Assembly (NCBI GenBank): GCA_009838845.1
Contig: VXRD01000123.1
Coordinates: forward strand, 1-34,894
DNA: 34,894 nucleotides
Direction of reading: 5' to 3'
Source of the DNA: Gemmatimonadota bacterium
Lineage (GTDB): Bacteria > Latescibacterota > UBA2968
The notes beneath the pieces are model-generated. The model was not told where the DNA came from. It was given only the letters and a program-made list of their open reading frames with translations, and did no database searches. The first letter of the stretch is position 1. Each line of letters begins with the position of its first letter. Position numbers and translations under genes: made by a program. Positions 16,508 through 24,008 of the stretch are shown here, in pieces.

Positions 16508-17287
16508 CTATTGCTTCCATTCCTCACAGCCCCCAAACGGCATAGTCTCACCCGGAACATATCGCGGGCGCCCCGCATACACATTCGCAACATCCGGAGA
16601 AGCTTTGCCGCGCACGAGAATATTCTCGTGATCTTCTCTATTCACCCATGTACTCGTCGGAATATACCGCAACGTAAGCCCAACGCGCCACTGATCCGAA
16701 GTATTGGCATTGGAACCGTGGATAATATTCGGATTGTGGATCGAAACATCGCCCGCGTTGAGCTCCAGGTCAACCGCATCGGAATCGTCAATCTGATCGG
16801 GATGAATCCCCACGCCGAGCACGTATTTTTTTTGATCCAGAGCAATGAGATCACGGCGCTTGAGCAAATGCTTGTTATGCGTCCTCGGCAACACCCGCAT
16901 ACAGCCATTCTCAACCGTCGAAGGCGTCCCCGCAACCCACAAAGTCGTCACTTCCATCGGCTCAAGGGGCCAGTAAGACCCATCTTGATGCCACTGCACA
17001 GCCTGACCATCGCCCGGGGGCTTGGCGATATAATGCGCGGCAAACATCGCGACATCGGGACCGAGAAATTGCTCCGCAATATCTACCAGACGCTCATCAC
17101 CCACGAGCCGGTGCATAAAAGGATCGCGGGCGAGCAAATGGTGATGCAAACGCTCAGGACGCACACCGGGATTACGCTCAATAAGCCAGTGGACGTGTTG
17201 CACCGTCTCCTCTGCAAGACCCGCATCAATCGCCTTACGCGCGATAACATAGCCATTTTGATCGTATTCATTACGCAAATTATTCAT
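16508..17287 (-). CDS. phytanoyl-CoA dioxygenase (PhyH) family protein 6
   Basis: A protein of 259 aa. The iron site is His100-x-Asp102 (in QWHQDGSYW) and His190 (in NIIHGSNAN); Arg201 (in DQWRVGLTLRY) should bind 2-oxoglutarate. It has the family core STVENGCMRVLPRTH and LNAGDVSIHNPN. The C-terminal extension YAGRPRYVPGETMPFGG is seen in PhyH proteins of uncultivated bacteria. It is the first gene of the PhyH6-PhyH5-GWxTD operon and lies 173 bp downstream of the sulfatase, with a REP-like element between. The ribosome binding site is weak. Confidence 0.88.
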   Translation of the reverse strand: MNNLRNEYDQNGYVIARKAIDAGLAEETVQHVHWLIERNPGVRPERLHHHLLARDPFMHRLVGDERLVDIAEQFLGPDVAMFAAHYIAKPPGDGQAVQWHQDGSYWPLEPMEVTTLWVAGTPSTVENGCMRVLPRTHNKHLLKRRDLIALDQKKYVLGVGIHPDQIDDSDAVDLELNAGDVSIHNPNIIHGSNANTSDQWRVGLTLRYIPTSTWVNREDHENILVRGKASPDVANVYAGRPRYVPGETMPFGGCEEWKQ

Positions 17288-17320
17288 ATTTCGCTTTCGA
17301 ATGACTGTAATGACAAAAAC

Positions 17321-17355
17321 CTTCTGGATCGCGGCTCAAAACCATACCGCGATGA
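17321..17355 (-). repeat. REP-like element, copy B (inverted relative to 981-1016)
   Basis: Read on the minus strand it is GTCATCGCGGTATGG, then TTTTGA, then GCCGCGATCCAGAAG. It differs from the copy at 981-1016 at a few positions, and both are followed by a G/T-rich GTTTTTG. The arms ATCGCGG / CCGCGAT are intact in both. It sits between the sulfatase and the PhyH6 start. The same gap also holds an unrelated inverted repeat, CACTGGA (17428-17434) / TCCAGTG (17444-17450), just after the sulfatase stop, which lacks a T-run. Confidence 0.75.
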
Positions 17356-17460
17356 CGGCTCTTTTGATAGAGTTGATTGATATAGACAGCCTTTTTTCCG
17401 CAATCACCATCCTGCTCATCCTTTAATCACTGGATAGAGGCGTTCCAGTGCAGGCTCTGA

Positions 17461-18912
17461 TTATCCTGATCTGATCTCTCGCAATCGATCCGCCATCCGC
17501 TCGGCAACATCGGGATAGACCGACGCCACATTTTCAATCTGCCCGATATCGTCCGCAAGATAGTAAAGTTGCGGAACAGGACTATTACCAGTCTCAATAT
17601 TCACATTCGTATTCACAGGCGGACCCTGTTGGGGCGGAATAAACACCCAATCCCCCTGCCGCAAAATAGTCTTTGCCTGAATTCCCTCCAGAACAATCTC
17701 CGCGCGGCCCTCATCGCTTTGCCCCAGCAGGGCATCGAGAACATCCACACTATCGGGACCCGCATCCAGCGACACACCCGCAAGCGCAGCAAAAGACGCG
17801 AGAAAATCGACCTGACTGACCAGCGCATCAGACTCCCCGGTCTCCACATTACCGGGCCAGGAAACAATAAAAGGCACGCGAGTACCCCCATCGTACATAC
17901 TGTATTTTCCCCCGCGCAACGGACCTGCTGGCCGGTGATCGCCGCACAACTCAACCGCCTCGTCGTAATAACCATCATTCAACACCGGACCGTTATCACT
18001 CGAAAAAACCACAATCGTATCTTCTTTTAAACCACACCGATCGAGCGCATCGAGCATCTCGCCAACACACCAATCCATCTCGGCAATCGCATCGCCGCGC
18101 GGACCCAATCCAGTACTCCCCACAAATCTGGGATGCGGCAACCGCGGAACATGGGGCTGGTGAAAAGCGTAATACAGAAAAAAGGGATTATCCTTATTCG
18201 TCTCCACAAATGAAACAGCCTTATCCAAAAACACATCCGCCATATCTTCATCCACCCAAAGTGCTGCCTCGCCCCCCCTCATATACCCGATCCGACTCAC
18301 GCCATTGACAATACTCATATCGTGCCCATGGTGAAACATCATCTTCAGCAACTCGGGATTGTCCTTCCCCGTCGGCAAATCCGGAAACGGCTTATTCTTA
18401 TCGTACTCCACCTCAATCGGATCAGACGGATCGAGACCCACCACATCTCTGCCATCCAGATACACACACGGCACGCGATCATTGGTCGCAGCCATGATAT
18501 AAGAATAGTCAAAACCAATATCCAGAGGCGTCAGCGGAAGCGGCTCATTCCAATTCTGATTCCCCTCACCAATACCCAGATGCCATTTCCCAACAACACC
18601 CGTAGTATAACCCGCCTCCTTGAGAACAGCAGGCAACGTAGCAGTGCCTGGATCTATAATAAGCGGCGCATCCCCGGGCAAAATATGCGCGCGTTCATTG
18701 CGCCAGGAATAAGAACCCGTAAGCAGGCTATAGCGCGAAGGCGTACACGTCGCCGCCGTAGCATACCCCTGATAAAATATCACACCCTCAGAAGCCAAAC
18801 GATCAATATTGGGCGTATCGAGTGCCGTGGCACCGTAACAACTCACATCTCCAAAACCGAGATCATCCGCGTACATAACAACAATATTGGGGCGCTTTGA
18901 CGAATCTGCCAT
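17461..18912 (-). CDS. type I sulfatase (formylglycine-dependent)
   Basis: A protein of 483 aa that hydrolyses a sulfate ester; the exact substrate is not readable, but the family includes arylsulfatases and glycan sulfatases. The signature CTPSR is at residues 56-60, with Cys56 the residue converted to formylglycine. The metal site is YADDLG (Asp16, Asp17) and SSDNGP (Asp306, Asn307), and GVVGKWHLG contains the usual Lys and His. There is no signal peptide: the family core begins at residue 7 (RPNIVVMYADD). The enzyme is therefore predicted to be cytoplasmic unless a different start is used. A ribosome binding site AAAGGAT precedes the ATG. No formylglycine-generating enzyme is encoded nearby. 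The neighbouring PhyH operon lies downstream on the same strand. Confidence 0.92.
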   Translation of the reverse strand: MADSSKRPNIVVMYADDLGFGDVSCYGATALDTPNIDRLASEGVIFYQGYATAATCTPSRYSLLTGSYSWRNERAHILPGDAPLIIDPGTATLPAVLKEAGYTTGVVGKWHLGIGEGNQNWNEPLPLTPLDIGFDYSYIMAATNDRVPCVYLDGRDVVGLDPSDPIEVEYDKNKPFPDLPTGKDNPELLKMMFHHGHDMSIVNGVSRIGYMRGGEAALWVDEDMADVFLDKAVSFVETNKDNPFFLYYAFHQPHVPRLPHPRFVGSTGLGPRGDAIAEMDWCVGEMLDALDRCGLKEDTIVVFSSDNGPVLNDGYYDEAVELCGDHRPAGPLRGGKYSMYDGGTRVPFIVSWPGNVETGESDALVSQVDFLASFAALAGVSLDAGPDSVDVLDALLGQSDEGRAEIVLEGIQAKTILRQGDWVFIPPQQGPPVNTNVNIETGNSPVPQLYYLADDIGQIENVASVYPDVAERMADRLREIRSG

Positions 18913-19047
18913 ATTTTTTGTATCCTTTCGTTTAACTACTGGCGCAATCGTACCTCGTTGCGTACATTACGGGTTCGCAATATAGAACGTAATCCAAATC
19001 GCAAGCAAGCGGAAATAATCGCCACACCTATTGTACAAGGAGAATAT

Positions 19048-19836
19048 ATGATTACTCGACTGACGATTCTCGCGTTATTGTTGACCCTGCCCGCCTCAAA
19101 AGCCATGGCGGAAACCAATCCCCCAGCCGAAGGATTCAACCAGTCAGAATCAGATGCAAAAGCAATAGAAATTGCCGATGCAGTCATGGAAAAAATGGGC
19201 GGATGGGAAAATTGGAATCAGACCCGATACATCACATGGCGTTTCTTTGGACGGCGCATGCACGTATGGGACAAATGGACGGGCGACCTGCGGCATGAAG
19301 ACGGGGACATGCTCATCTTGACGAACATAAACACCAAAAAAGGCCGCGTCTGGTTCGGAGGAACAGAGCAAACAAACCCCGACTCAGTAAAAAAATACAT
19401 GAATCAGGGTTACAGGCGGTGGATCAACGACTCTTACTGGCTCGTCATGCCCTATAAATTGAAAGACACGGGCGTCACCTTAAAATACAGCGGCGAAGAC
19501 AAAACCCTGAACGACCGACCCGCGCACAAATTGACCCTCACCTTTCAAGACACCGGCGTCACGCCGCAAAACAAATACGACGTATGGATAGATAAAGAAC
19601 ACAACCTGGTCACAGAATGGGCATTTTATCGCAACGCATCGAACGCAGAACCGCGATTCCGCAGCCCGTGGACAAACTGGACAAAACACGGCAACATCCT
19701 GCTCTCCGACGGACGCGGATCAACGCGCAGAGGCGAACGCAAGCATACGGATATTGCCGTCTTTGATACATTACCCGCCTCGGTATTCGAAAGCCCCGAC
19801 CCCGTAGATATGATGGCCCTCAAAGGATCTATGTAA
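19048..19836 (+). CDS. exported protein of unknown function
   Basis: A protein of 262 aa. A clear signal peptide (hydrophobic residues 3-16, likely cut after AMA at residue 21) shows export. The mature part is rich in aromatic residues and beta-strand-like, with WNQTRYITWRFFGRRMHVWDKWTGDLR, WINDSYWLVMPYKLKDTGV and KYDVWIDKEHNLVTEW. This pattern resembles lipid-binding or LolA/DUF6503-like half-barrels, but no motif decides it. The ATG at 19048 was chosen because of the ribosome binding site CAAGGAG and the signal peptide; the frame is open to 18958. It is divergent from the sulfatase, and its stop is 2 bp from the end of the SRPBCC gene on the other strand. Confidence 0.7.
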   Translation: MITRLTILALLLTLPASKAMAETNPPAEGFNQSESDAKAIEIADAVMEKMGGWENWNQTRYITWRFFGRRMHVWDKWTGDLRHEDGDMLILTNINTKKGRVWFGGTEQTNPDSVKKYMNQGYRRWINDSYWLVMPYKLKDTGVTLKYSGEDKTLNDRPAHKLTLTFQDTGVTPQNKYDVWIDKEHNLVTEWAFYRNASNAEPRFRSPWTNWTKHGNILLSDGRGSTRRGERKHTDIAVFDTLPASVFESPDPVDMMALKGSM

Positions 19837-19838
19837 AT

Positions 19839-20282
19839 CTATCCCGCGAGAATACCCTTGAGCGAATCAAAACCGCCTTGAAAAACGCCATTGCCGATAA
19901 AATCGACCAGTTCCTCTTCTTCATCTGCTGGACAGCCAAATTCTGCAGTCCACTGAATATACGTTCGATTGCCATCCGTAACAGGCGTCAAACTCAGCGT
20001 TGCCACATAGTCTTCAACCGACATAGGCGACTCGAGAATAGAATACGTACACGTAAAAGTAACATCGCTCAACGTCAGCAATTGTTCGCGAATATTCCCG
20101 CCATCATGCAAATTAAAATTGCGAATACAGCCCACGCTATCGCTGGATTCACCACCTTCAATATGGCTATCTGCAATCGCGGGATGCCATTCGGGCAACG
20201 CATTAAAATCGCGAATCTTTTCCCACACAGCATCTACTGAAGCGTCGAGCACTGAACTGACAAAAACATTAGCCTTGGCCAT
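19839..20282 (-). CDS. SRPBCC (START-like) family protein
   Basis: A protein of 147 aa with the START-like helix-grip fold used to bind hydrophobic ligands. The pattern ASVDAVWEKIRDFNALPEWHPAI at the N-terminus, GCIRNF in the middle and the long C-terminal helix (FIGNGVFQGGFDSLKGIL) is typical of the polyketide-cyclase/dehydrase-like branch. It has no signal peptide. The ligand is unknown. The second ATG (20282) was chosen because GGAGGAT lies just before it; the longer form starts at 20297. The gene is convergent with the exported protein, leaving 2 bp between stops. Confidence 0.82.
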   Translation of the reverse strand: MAKANVFVSSVLDASVDAVWEKIRDFNALPEWHPAIADSHIEGGESSDSVGCIRNFNLHDGGNIREQLLTLSDVTFTCTYSILESPMSVEDYVATLSLTPVTDGNRTYIQWTAEFGCPADEEEELVDFIGNGVFQGGFDSLKGILAG

Positions 20283-20341
20283 CTCATCCTCCTCCATTGG
20301 TTATTATTATTTAAATAGCAAGCAAGTTCGTAAAATACAGT

Positions 20342-21436
20342 TTAAGATGCCACCTCTTTCCATTCCAGGCGGACCTTAAGTCCATTCAATTCCCTCCAGG
20401 GAAGATGGCCTTCATGTTGAAGCCTCCCGACGACGATACCCGGGGCAATACCCTGTTCGTCAGCGAATGCACAAACCACTTCCTCTTCGCACGGACAACT
20501 TGCAACAAACCGCTCCCACTCCCGCTTCGGCACCAGCCTATTTGTCGCCCATTCATTCGCTTCGGCTTCAAGGTCCGCAATCTCACCCTGTTTCATGCCA
20601 TCAATAAATACGCTTTTCTTACTGTGGAGAAGCACATGCGCGGCCTCGTGGAACAAGCTGAACCACAAATGGTCGTCTGTCTTGTAGCGTGCGCTCAACT
20701 GGATTATAGCCTTCCGAGGGGAAAGCCACCACGCTGCACCACTAAGGGCTGTTTTCGGTAACGGCTTGATTAGAGCCAGCGCAACGCCAGCTTGATTGCA
20801 GAGTTGTTGTGCAGCGGGTAGCCCTTTTTCTATTGACACTTGCGTCAGCCCGCGAATCTCTTGTAACGCCTGCTTAAAACGCATCTCATTGTAGTCGGCG
20901 CAATCCTGTTGTTCTGCATCAAGCTCTCCGAGCCGGAGCCACGTTGCCAGCGCAATCTCATCGCTCTTAAAACTCGGCGAATGTCGATATGCTACATTCG
21001 CCAAACTATACTTCATGTGCCAGGCCTTAATCGAACCAACTCCGAAAAATGAGAGCAACCCAGACACAGACTCCACATCTGACTTTGACTTGCGAAGAAC
21101 ACCCCGTTTCACGAGTTCATTAACCGGAAACTGTTTCAACCACTCTGAAGATTTGGCGGCTTCCTCCGCCTCGGATTCTCGGGCGCATTGAAGACGGTAG
21201 GCGGCTTCAATGCCGAGCCATACGTTCGCGTCAACGCCCAGCACTCTTTCAAACTGTAATGCCGTCGCTGGCTCAAGGGAGGCTTTCCCAGAGATGATCT
21301 CGCTGATCAGCTTCGGAGAGCGCCCACACCGCCGCGCGAACTCGGCCTGGGATATACCTTGCGCTTCCAAACGCTCCTCCAAAACCCAGCCCGGCGGGAC
21401 CGCATAGTCTGGAAGATACTCATGAACTGCTGCCAT
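20342..21436 (-). CDS. HigA-type antitoxin fused to ImmA/IrrE-like zinc peptidase
   Basis: A protein of 364 aa with two parts. An N-terminal helix-turn-helix of the HigA/XRE type (about residues 15-75) has the turn SQAEFARRCGRSPKLISEIISG. A C-terminal ImmA/IrrE (M78) peptidase domain has HEAAH at 263-267 and a downstream Glu (in LEAEANEWA, about 290-297) as likely third zinc ligand. HigA proteins neutralise a RelE-fold toxin and repress their own operon; the added peptidase is a known variant of the family, and IrrE-type domains usually cleave a repressor. It lies 14 bp after the toxin gene, in the toxin-first order of higBA, with a strong AAGGAG binding site. Codon use seems less C-rich than in the neighbours, which may mean recent transfer. 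Confidence 0.85.
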   Translation of the reverse strand: MAAVHEYLPDYAVPPGWVLEERLEAQGISQAEFARRCGRSPKLISEIISGKASLEPATALQFERVLGVDANVWLGIEAAYRLQCARESEAEEAAKSSEWLKQFPVNELVKRGVLRKSKSDVESVSGLLSFFGVGSIKAWHMKYSLANVAYRHSPSFKSDEIALATWLRLGELDAEQQDCADYNEMRFKQALQEIRGLTQVSIEKGLPAAQQLCNQAGVALALIKPLPKTALSGAAWWLSPRKAIIQLSARYKTDDHLWFSLFHEAAHVLLHSKKSVFIDGMKQGEIADLEAEANEWATNRLVPKREWERFVASCPCEEEVVCAFADEQGIAPGIVVGRLQHEGHLPWRELNGLKVRLEWKEVAS

Positions 21437-21450
21437 TGCTCGCTCCTTGT

Positions 21451-21786
21451 TCAGTGGTAGTCGATCACTTCAATGATCGTGATAGCACTCACTTTCTTCG
21501 CATCTATTCCTCCATCCTCCTTCCGTGGTATAGGATTGTGATTAGGCTCAAAAATTAGCCGATAGGGATAGACAAGATTAACGGCATATTGCTCGTCGCG
21601 ATCTCCTCGAAGCTGGTGACACCGATCTGGCGGAGTCGTGGGCACCTGCTCTAATGTCTCGGCGGCCTTTAGCGTAGCGAGGCGGATCATAATCACCTTT
21701 GCCATACGAGGGCCATACACCCTTTGGAGTAAGCGAGCAGAGTTAAAAGTTCTCGCGGTCTTACTTGTTCGAAAGGTGATGTCCAA
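21451..21786 (-). CDS. HigB-like RelE/ParE-superfamily toxin
   Basis: A protein of 111 aa, the length of HigB-type mRNA-cleaving toxins. It begins DITFRTSKTARTF and ends with the strand pattern YAVNLVYPYRLIFEP and ITIIEVIDYH, typical of the RelE/ParE fold. It is directly upstream of the HigA-type gene, so the pair is a type II toxin-antitoxin module. The start is a TTG codon at 21786: no ATG is available near the natural N-terminus, and AGGAG sits 8 bases upstream. A TTG start would keep toxin synthesis low. A promoter and a palindrome lie immediately upstream. Confidence 0.82.
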   Translation of the reverse strand: MDITFRTSKTARTFNSARLLQRVYGPRMAKVIMIRLATLKAAETLEQVPTTPPDRCHQLRGDRDEQYAVNLVYPYRLIFEPNHNPIPRKEDGGIDAKKVSAITIIEVIDYH

Positions 21787-21816
21787 TACCCCGACTCCTA
21801 TTAATCGCTTTTTTCG

Positions 21817-21831
21817 TTACCTAATAGGTAA
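21817..21831. promoter_or_regulatory. palindromic operator of the toxin-antitoxin module
   Basis: A perfect palindrome TTACCTA-A-TAGGTAA, 31-45 bases upstream of the toxin TTG codon and immediately downstream of the -10 box of its promoter, so it would cover the transcription start. It is the expected position for a site bound by the helix-turn-helix antitoxin for autorepression. Binding is inference. Confidence 0.65.
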
Positions 21832-21832
21832 T

Positions 21833-21861
21833 ATATTATCAGGTTTTATTCAGAGAGGCAA
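21833..21861 (-). promoter_or_regulatory. promoter of the toxin-antitoxin operon
   Basis: Minus-strand -35 box TTGCCT (21856-21861), exactly 17 bp of spacer, and -10 box TAATAT (21833-21838); an overlapping GATAAT is an alternative -10. It lies directly before the palindrome at 21817-21831. Confidence 0.55.
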
Positions 21862-21915
21862 GAATAATCTGGCAGCAGGAGCACCACTATCTGGACGCCA
21901 GTGTGAAAAGCCTCT

Positions 21916-21943
21916 TTGCCAGACCATATTAACCTGCTATATT
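21916..21943 (+). promoter_or_regulatory. promoter of the M42 peptidase gene
   Basis: A -35 box TTGCCA (5 of 6 matches, 21916-21921), a 16-bp spacer and a -10 box TATATT (21938-21943). It is 45 bp upstream of the ATG and divergent from the toxin-antitoxin promoter. Confidence 0.55.
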
Positions 21944-21987
21944 CCTGAACCTACTATTCCTCGCCTAATCAATAACAGGAGATCAGC

Positions 21988-23037
21988 ATGGAGCTATTAA
22001 AAGAATTGTGTGAATGTTCGGGAGTACCTGGGCGCGAAGAGCGGTTGCGCGAAATCGTGCGGCGAGAGTTGGAACCCATCGCAGATGAACTTCGCGTAGA
22101 TGGAATGGGCAACTTAATCATCAAAAAGAACGCAAGCGCGGGCGAGAACCCCAAAAAACTAATGCTGGCCGCGCACATGGACGAAATAGGCTTTGTCGTA
22201 TCCCACATCGACAAACAGGGCCTCTTGCGCCTCGTACCTCTGGGTGGACATGACCCTCGCAACATGGTCGCACAGCGCGTCACCGTCGCTGGCACCGAAA
22301 AAGACCACACAGGTCTGCTCTACCCCGGAGTAAAACCCCCGCATATCCAGACAGAAGCTGACCGCAACAAAAAACTGGACGTCAGTGACTTTGTCGTAGA
22401 TCTCTACATGTCAGCCGACGACGTGAAAGAAGAAATCGAAATCGGTGCAATGGTAACACTACAACGCGACTTTGTCGAAATCGGCAACGGCGTAAGTTGC
22501 AAAGCCATGGACAATCGGATCGCCGTATATGTCATGATCGAAGCCGTAAAACGGGCCGAATCCTTCGCCTTTGAAACATATCCCGTAGCCACAGTACAGG
22601 AAGAAATTGGCCTGCGGGGTGCAACCGCGAGTGCTTTTGGCGTAAATCCAGACGTGGGCGTAGCACTGGACATCACACTGGCGGCCGACATACCGGGCAT
22701 CCCCGAACACGAACAGGTCACGCGCCTGGGGGATGGCACTGCAATAAAAATTCAGGATTCCAGTTCAATTTCACATCCGGGATTGGTCTCACACATGAAA
22801 ACCCTCGCAAAAGAGCGCGACATCAAATACCAGATGGAAATACTGCCCCGGGGCGGCACAGACGCAGGCGGAATACAGCGAATTCGAGCCGGAGTGCCCG
22901 TAATCACCCTCTCCATCCCCACGCGCTACGTCCATACATCCATCGAACTGGCCGACAAAGACGACATCGACGCCACCATCCAACTACTGGCAGCCTTTCT
23001 CGAAGAAGGCCACCGCACGGATTGGGACATGGTATAA
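21988..23037 (+). CDS. M42 family metallo-aminopeptidase
   Basis: A protein of 349 aa, normal for M42 peptidases: large cytoplasmic tetrahedral aminopeptidases that trim peptides with two metal ions. The metal ligands and catalytic residues are visible: His63 and Asp65 (AAHMDEIGF), Asp175 (KAMDNR), catalytic Glu205 and ligand Glu206 (VQEEIGLRGA), Asp228 (ALDIT) and His316 (TRYVHTSIE). RGGTDAGGIQ at about 288-297 is also typical. Ribosome binding site AACAGGAG. It has its own promoter and is convergent with the oxygenase gene, 4 bp apart at the stops. Some members are annotated as endoglucanase; the peptidase call is better supported. Confidence 0.93.
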   Translation: MELLKELCECSGVPGREERLREIVRRELEPIADELRVDGMGNLIIKKNASAGENPKKLMLAAHMDEIGFVVSHIDKQGLLRLVPLGGHDPRNMVAQRVTVAGTEKDHTGLLYPGVKPPHIQTEADRNKKLDVSDFVVDLYMSADDVKEEIEIGAMVTLQRDFVEIGNGVSCKAMDNRIAVYVMIEAVKRAESFAFETYPVATVQEEIGLRGATASAFGVNPDVGVALDITLAADIPGIPEHEQVTRLGDGTAIKIQDSSSISHPGLVSHMKTLAKERDIKYQMEILPRGGTDAGGIQRIRAGVPVITLSIPTRYVHTSIELADKDDIDATIQLLAAFLEEGHRTDWDMV

Positions 23038-23041
23038 CGGA

Positions 23042-23986
23042 TCATTGCTCCTCATGAAACAAAAACGAAAGCAACGTAAACCGACGTCCCTGGGTCACGG
23101 GCTGGACCTCGTGGAGAAAAGAACTGGAAAACGCGATCGCATCGCCTGCTGGCGGGCGATAGCGGTGGGGACCAAACTCGGGAAAAACGAGATACCCACC
23201 TGTATAATCATCATTGAGATTGAGCGTAAGCGCAAAGCGGCGATGGGCAGTTGAAGGACTGAGATTATCGCGATGGGCGCGAAAAAACCCCCCACTCTCC
23301 GAGTCATAACACGCTATTTTGAAACCCTCAAAACGCGTCGCCCGGTAGTGGAAAGCGCGTTGCACCTCGGGCATAACCCGGCGCCCCACCGTAGAAGTAA
23401 GCAAACGCAAAAGGCGGGCATCGGTAACCTCGTGATCTCGCCGCTTTTTGTTCTCATAATCGATAACATCGCGTCGAATGCCAGATCTGGAGCTTTCAAC
23501 CCCGGTCTCTATATTCCCCTGTGTCGCCCACACATTGATAAGCGCCTGGCAGATATCTGGAGTCAGAACATTTGGAATGAGCAGAACGGGCGCCTGGACA
23601 TCGACATCAATCGCCCGATGAGAAGGCAGGCTCTCAAGGGCCTGATAAACCTGACCAAAAGCCTGCGGATCCTCAATCCCCAACAGAACCCGCAGATTGG
23701 CATCCAGCGCAAACGCGGCAAAATCTCCCTCGAGACCATAAGCTTTGCCAACCGCGTTTTCACCGTCGATAAATACAGTGACATTGGCCTTCGCGAGTCC
23801 CAATGGACCAACAACAAAAACATCTACCTCTTCCGAACGCTCCAAACCTTCCAAAACCTGTTCTTCCCCTGTAAAAATCAAAAGCGTCGGACGACCGCCT
23901 GCGCGGGAATAAAAGCGCGTTTGAGAACCGTCCATTATCGGAAGAACAAAGTCGGGAGCGCGTTCGCCCCGGTTCAGGATACCCAT
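23042..23986 (-). CDS. cysteine-less redoxin fused to 2OG-Fe(II) oxygenase
   Basis: A protein of 314 aa in two parts. Residues 1 to about 125 look like a peroxiredoxin or thioredoxin fold (LNRGERAPDFVLPIMDG, then RPTLLIFTG) but contain no cysteine, so that domain cannot do redox chemistry in the usual way. From about 135 a 2OG-Fe(II) oxygenase of the prolyl-4-hydroxylase type follows. Its iron ligands are His238-x-Asp240 (FFRAHRDN) and His292 (SSFLHEV), with Arg301 or Arg302 (QGRRFTLLSF) for 2-oxoglutarate. The start at 23986 has AAGAGG upstream and gives the natural redoxin N-terminus; the frame is open to 24091, overlapping the divergent lipoprotein gene. The hydroxylation target is unknown and could be a protein or peptide. 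Confidence 0.83.
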   Translation of the reverse strand: MGILNRGERAPDFVLPIMDGSQTRFYSRAGGRPTLLIFTGEEQVLEGLERSEEVDVFVVGPLGLAKANVTVFIDGENAVGKAYGLEGDFAAFALDANLRVLLGIEDPQAFGQVYQALESLPSHRAIDVDVQAPVLLIPNVLTPDICQALINVWATQGNIETGVESSRSGIRRDVIDYENKKRRDHEVTDARLLRLLTSTVGRRVMPEVQRAFHYRATRFEGFKIACYDSESGGFFRAHRDNLSPSTAHRRFALTLNLNDDYTGGYLVFPEFGPHRYRPPAGDAIAFSSSFLHEVQPVTQGRRFTLLSFLFHEEQ

Positions 23987-24008
23987 AGTGAGCCTCTTAG
24001 CGTTTAAC

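Noticed and set aside
17428-17450. Rho-independent terminator of the sulfatase gene
   Set aside because: The 7-bp inverted repeat is real, but no T-run follows on the minus strand, so it is recorded only as a note.
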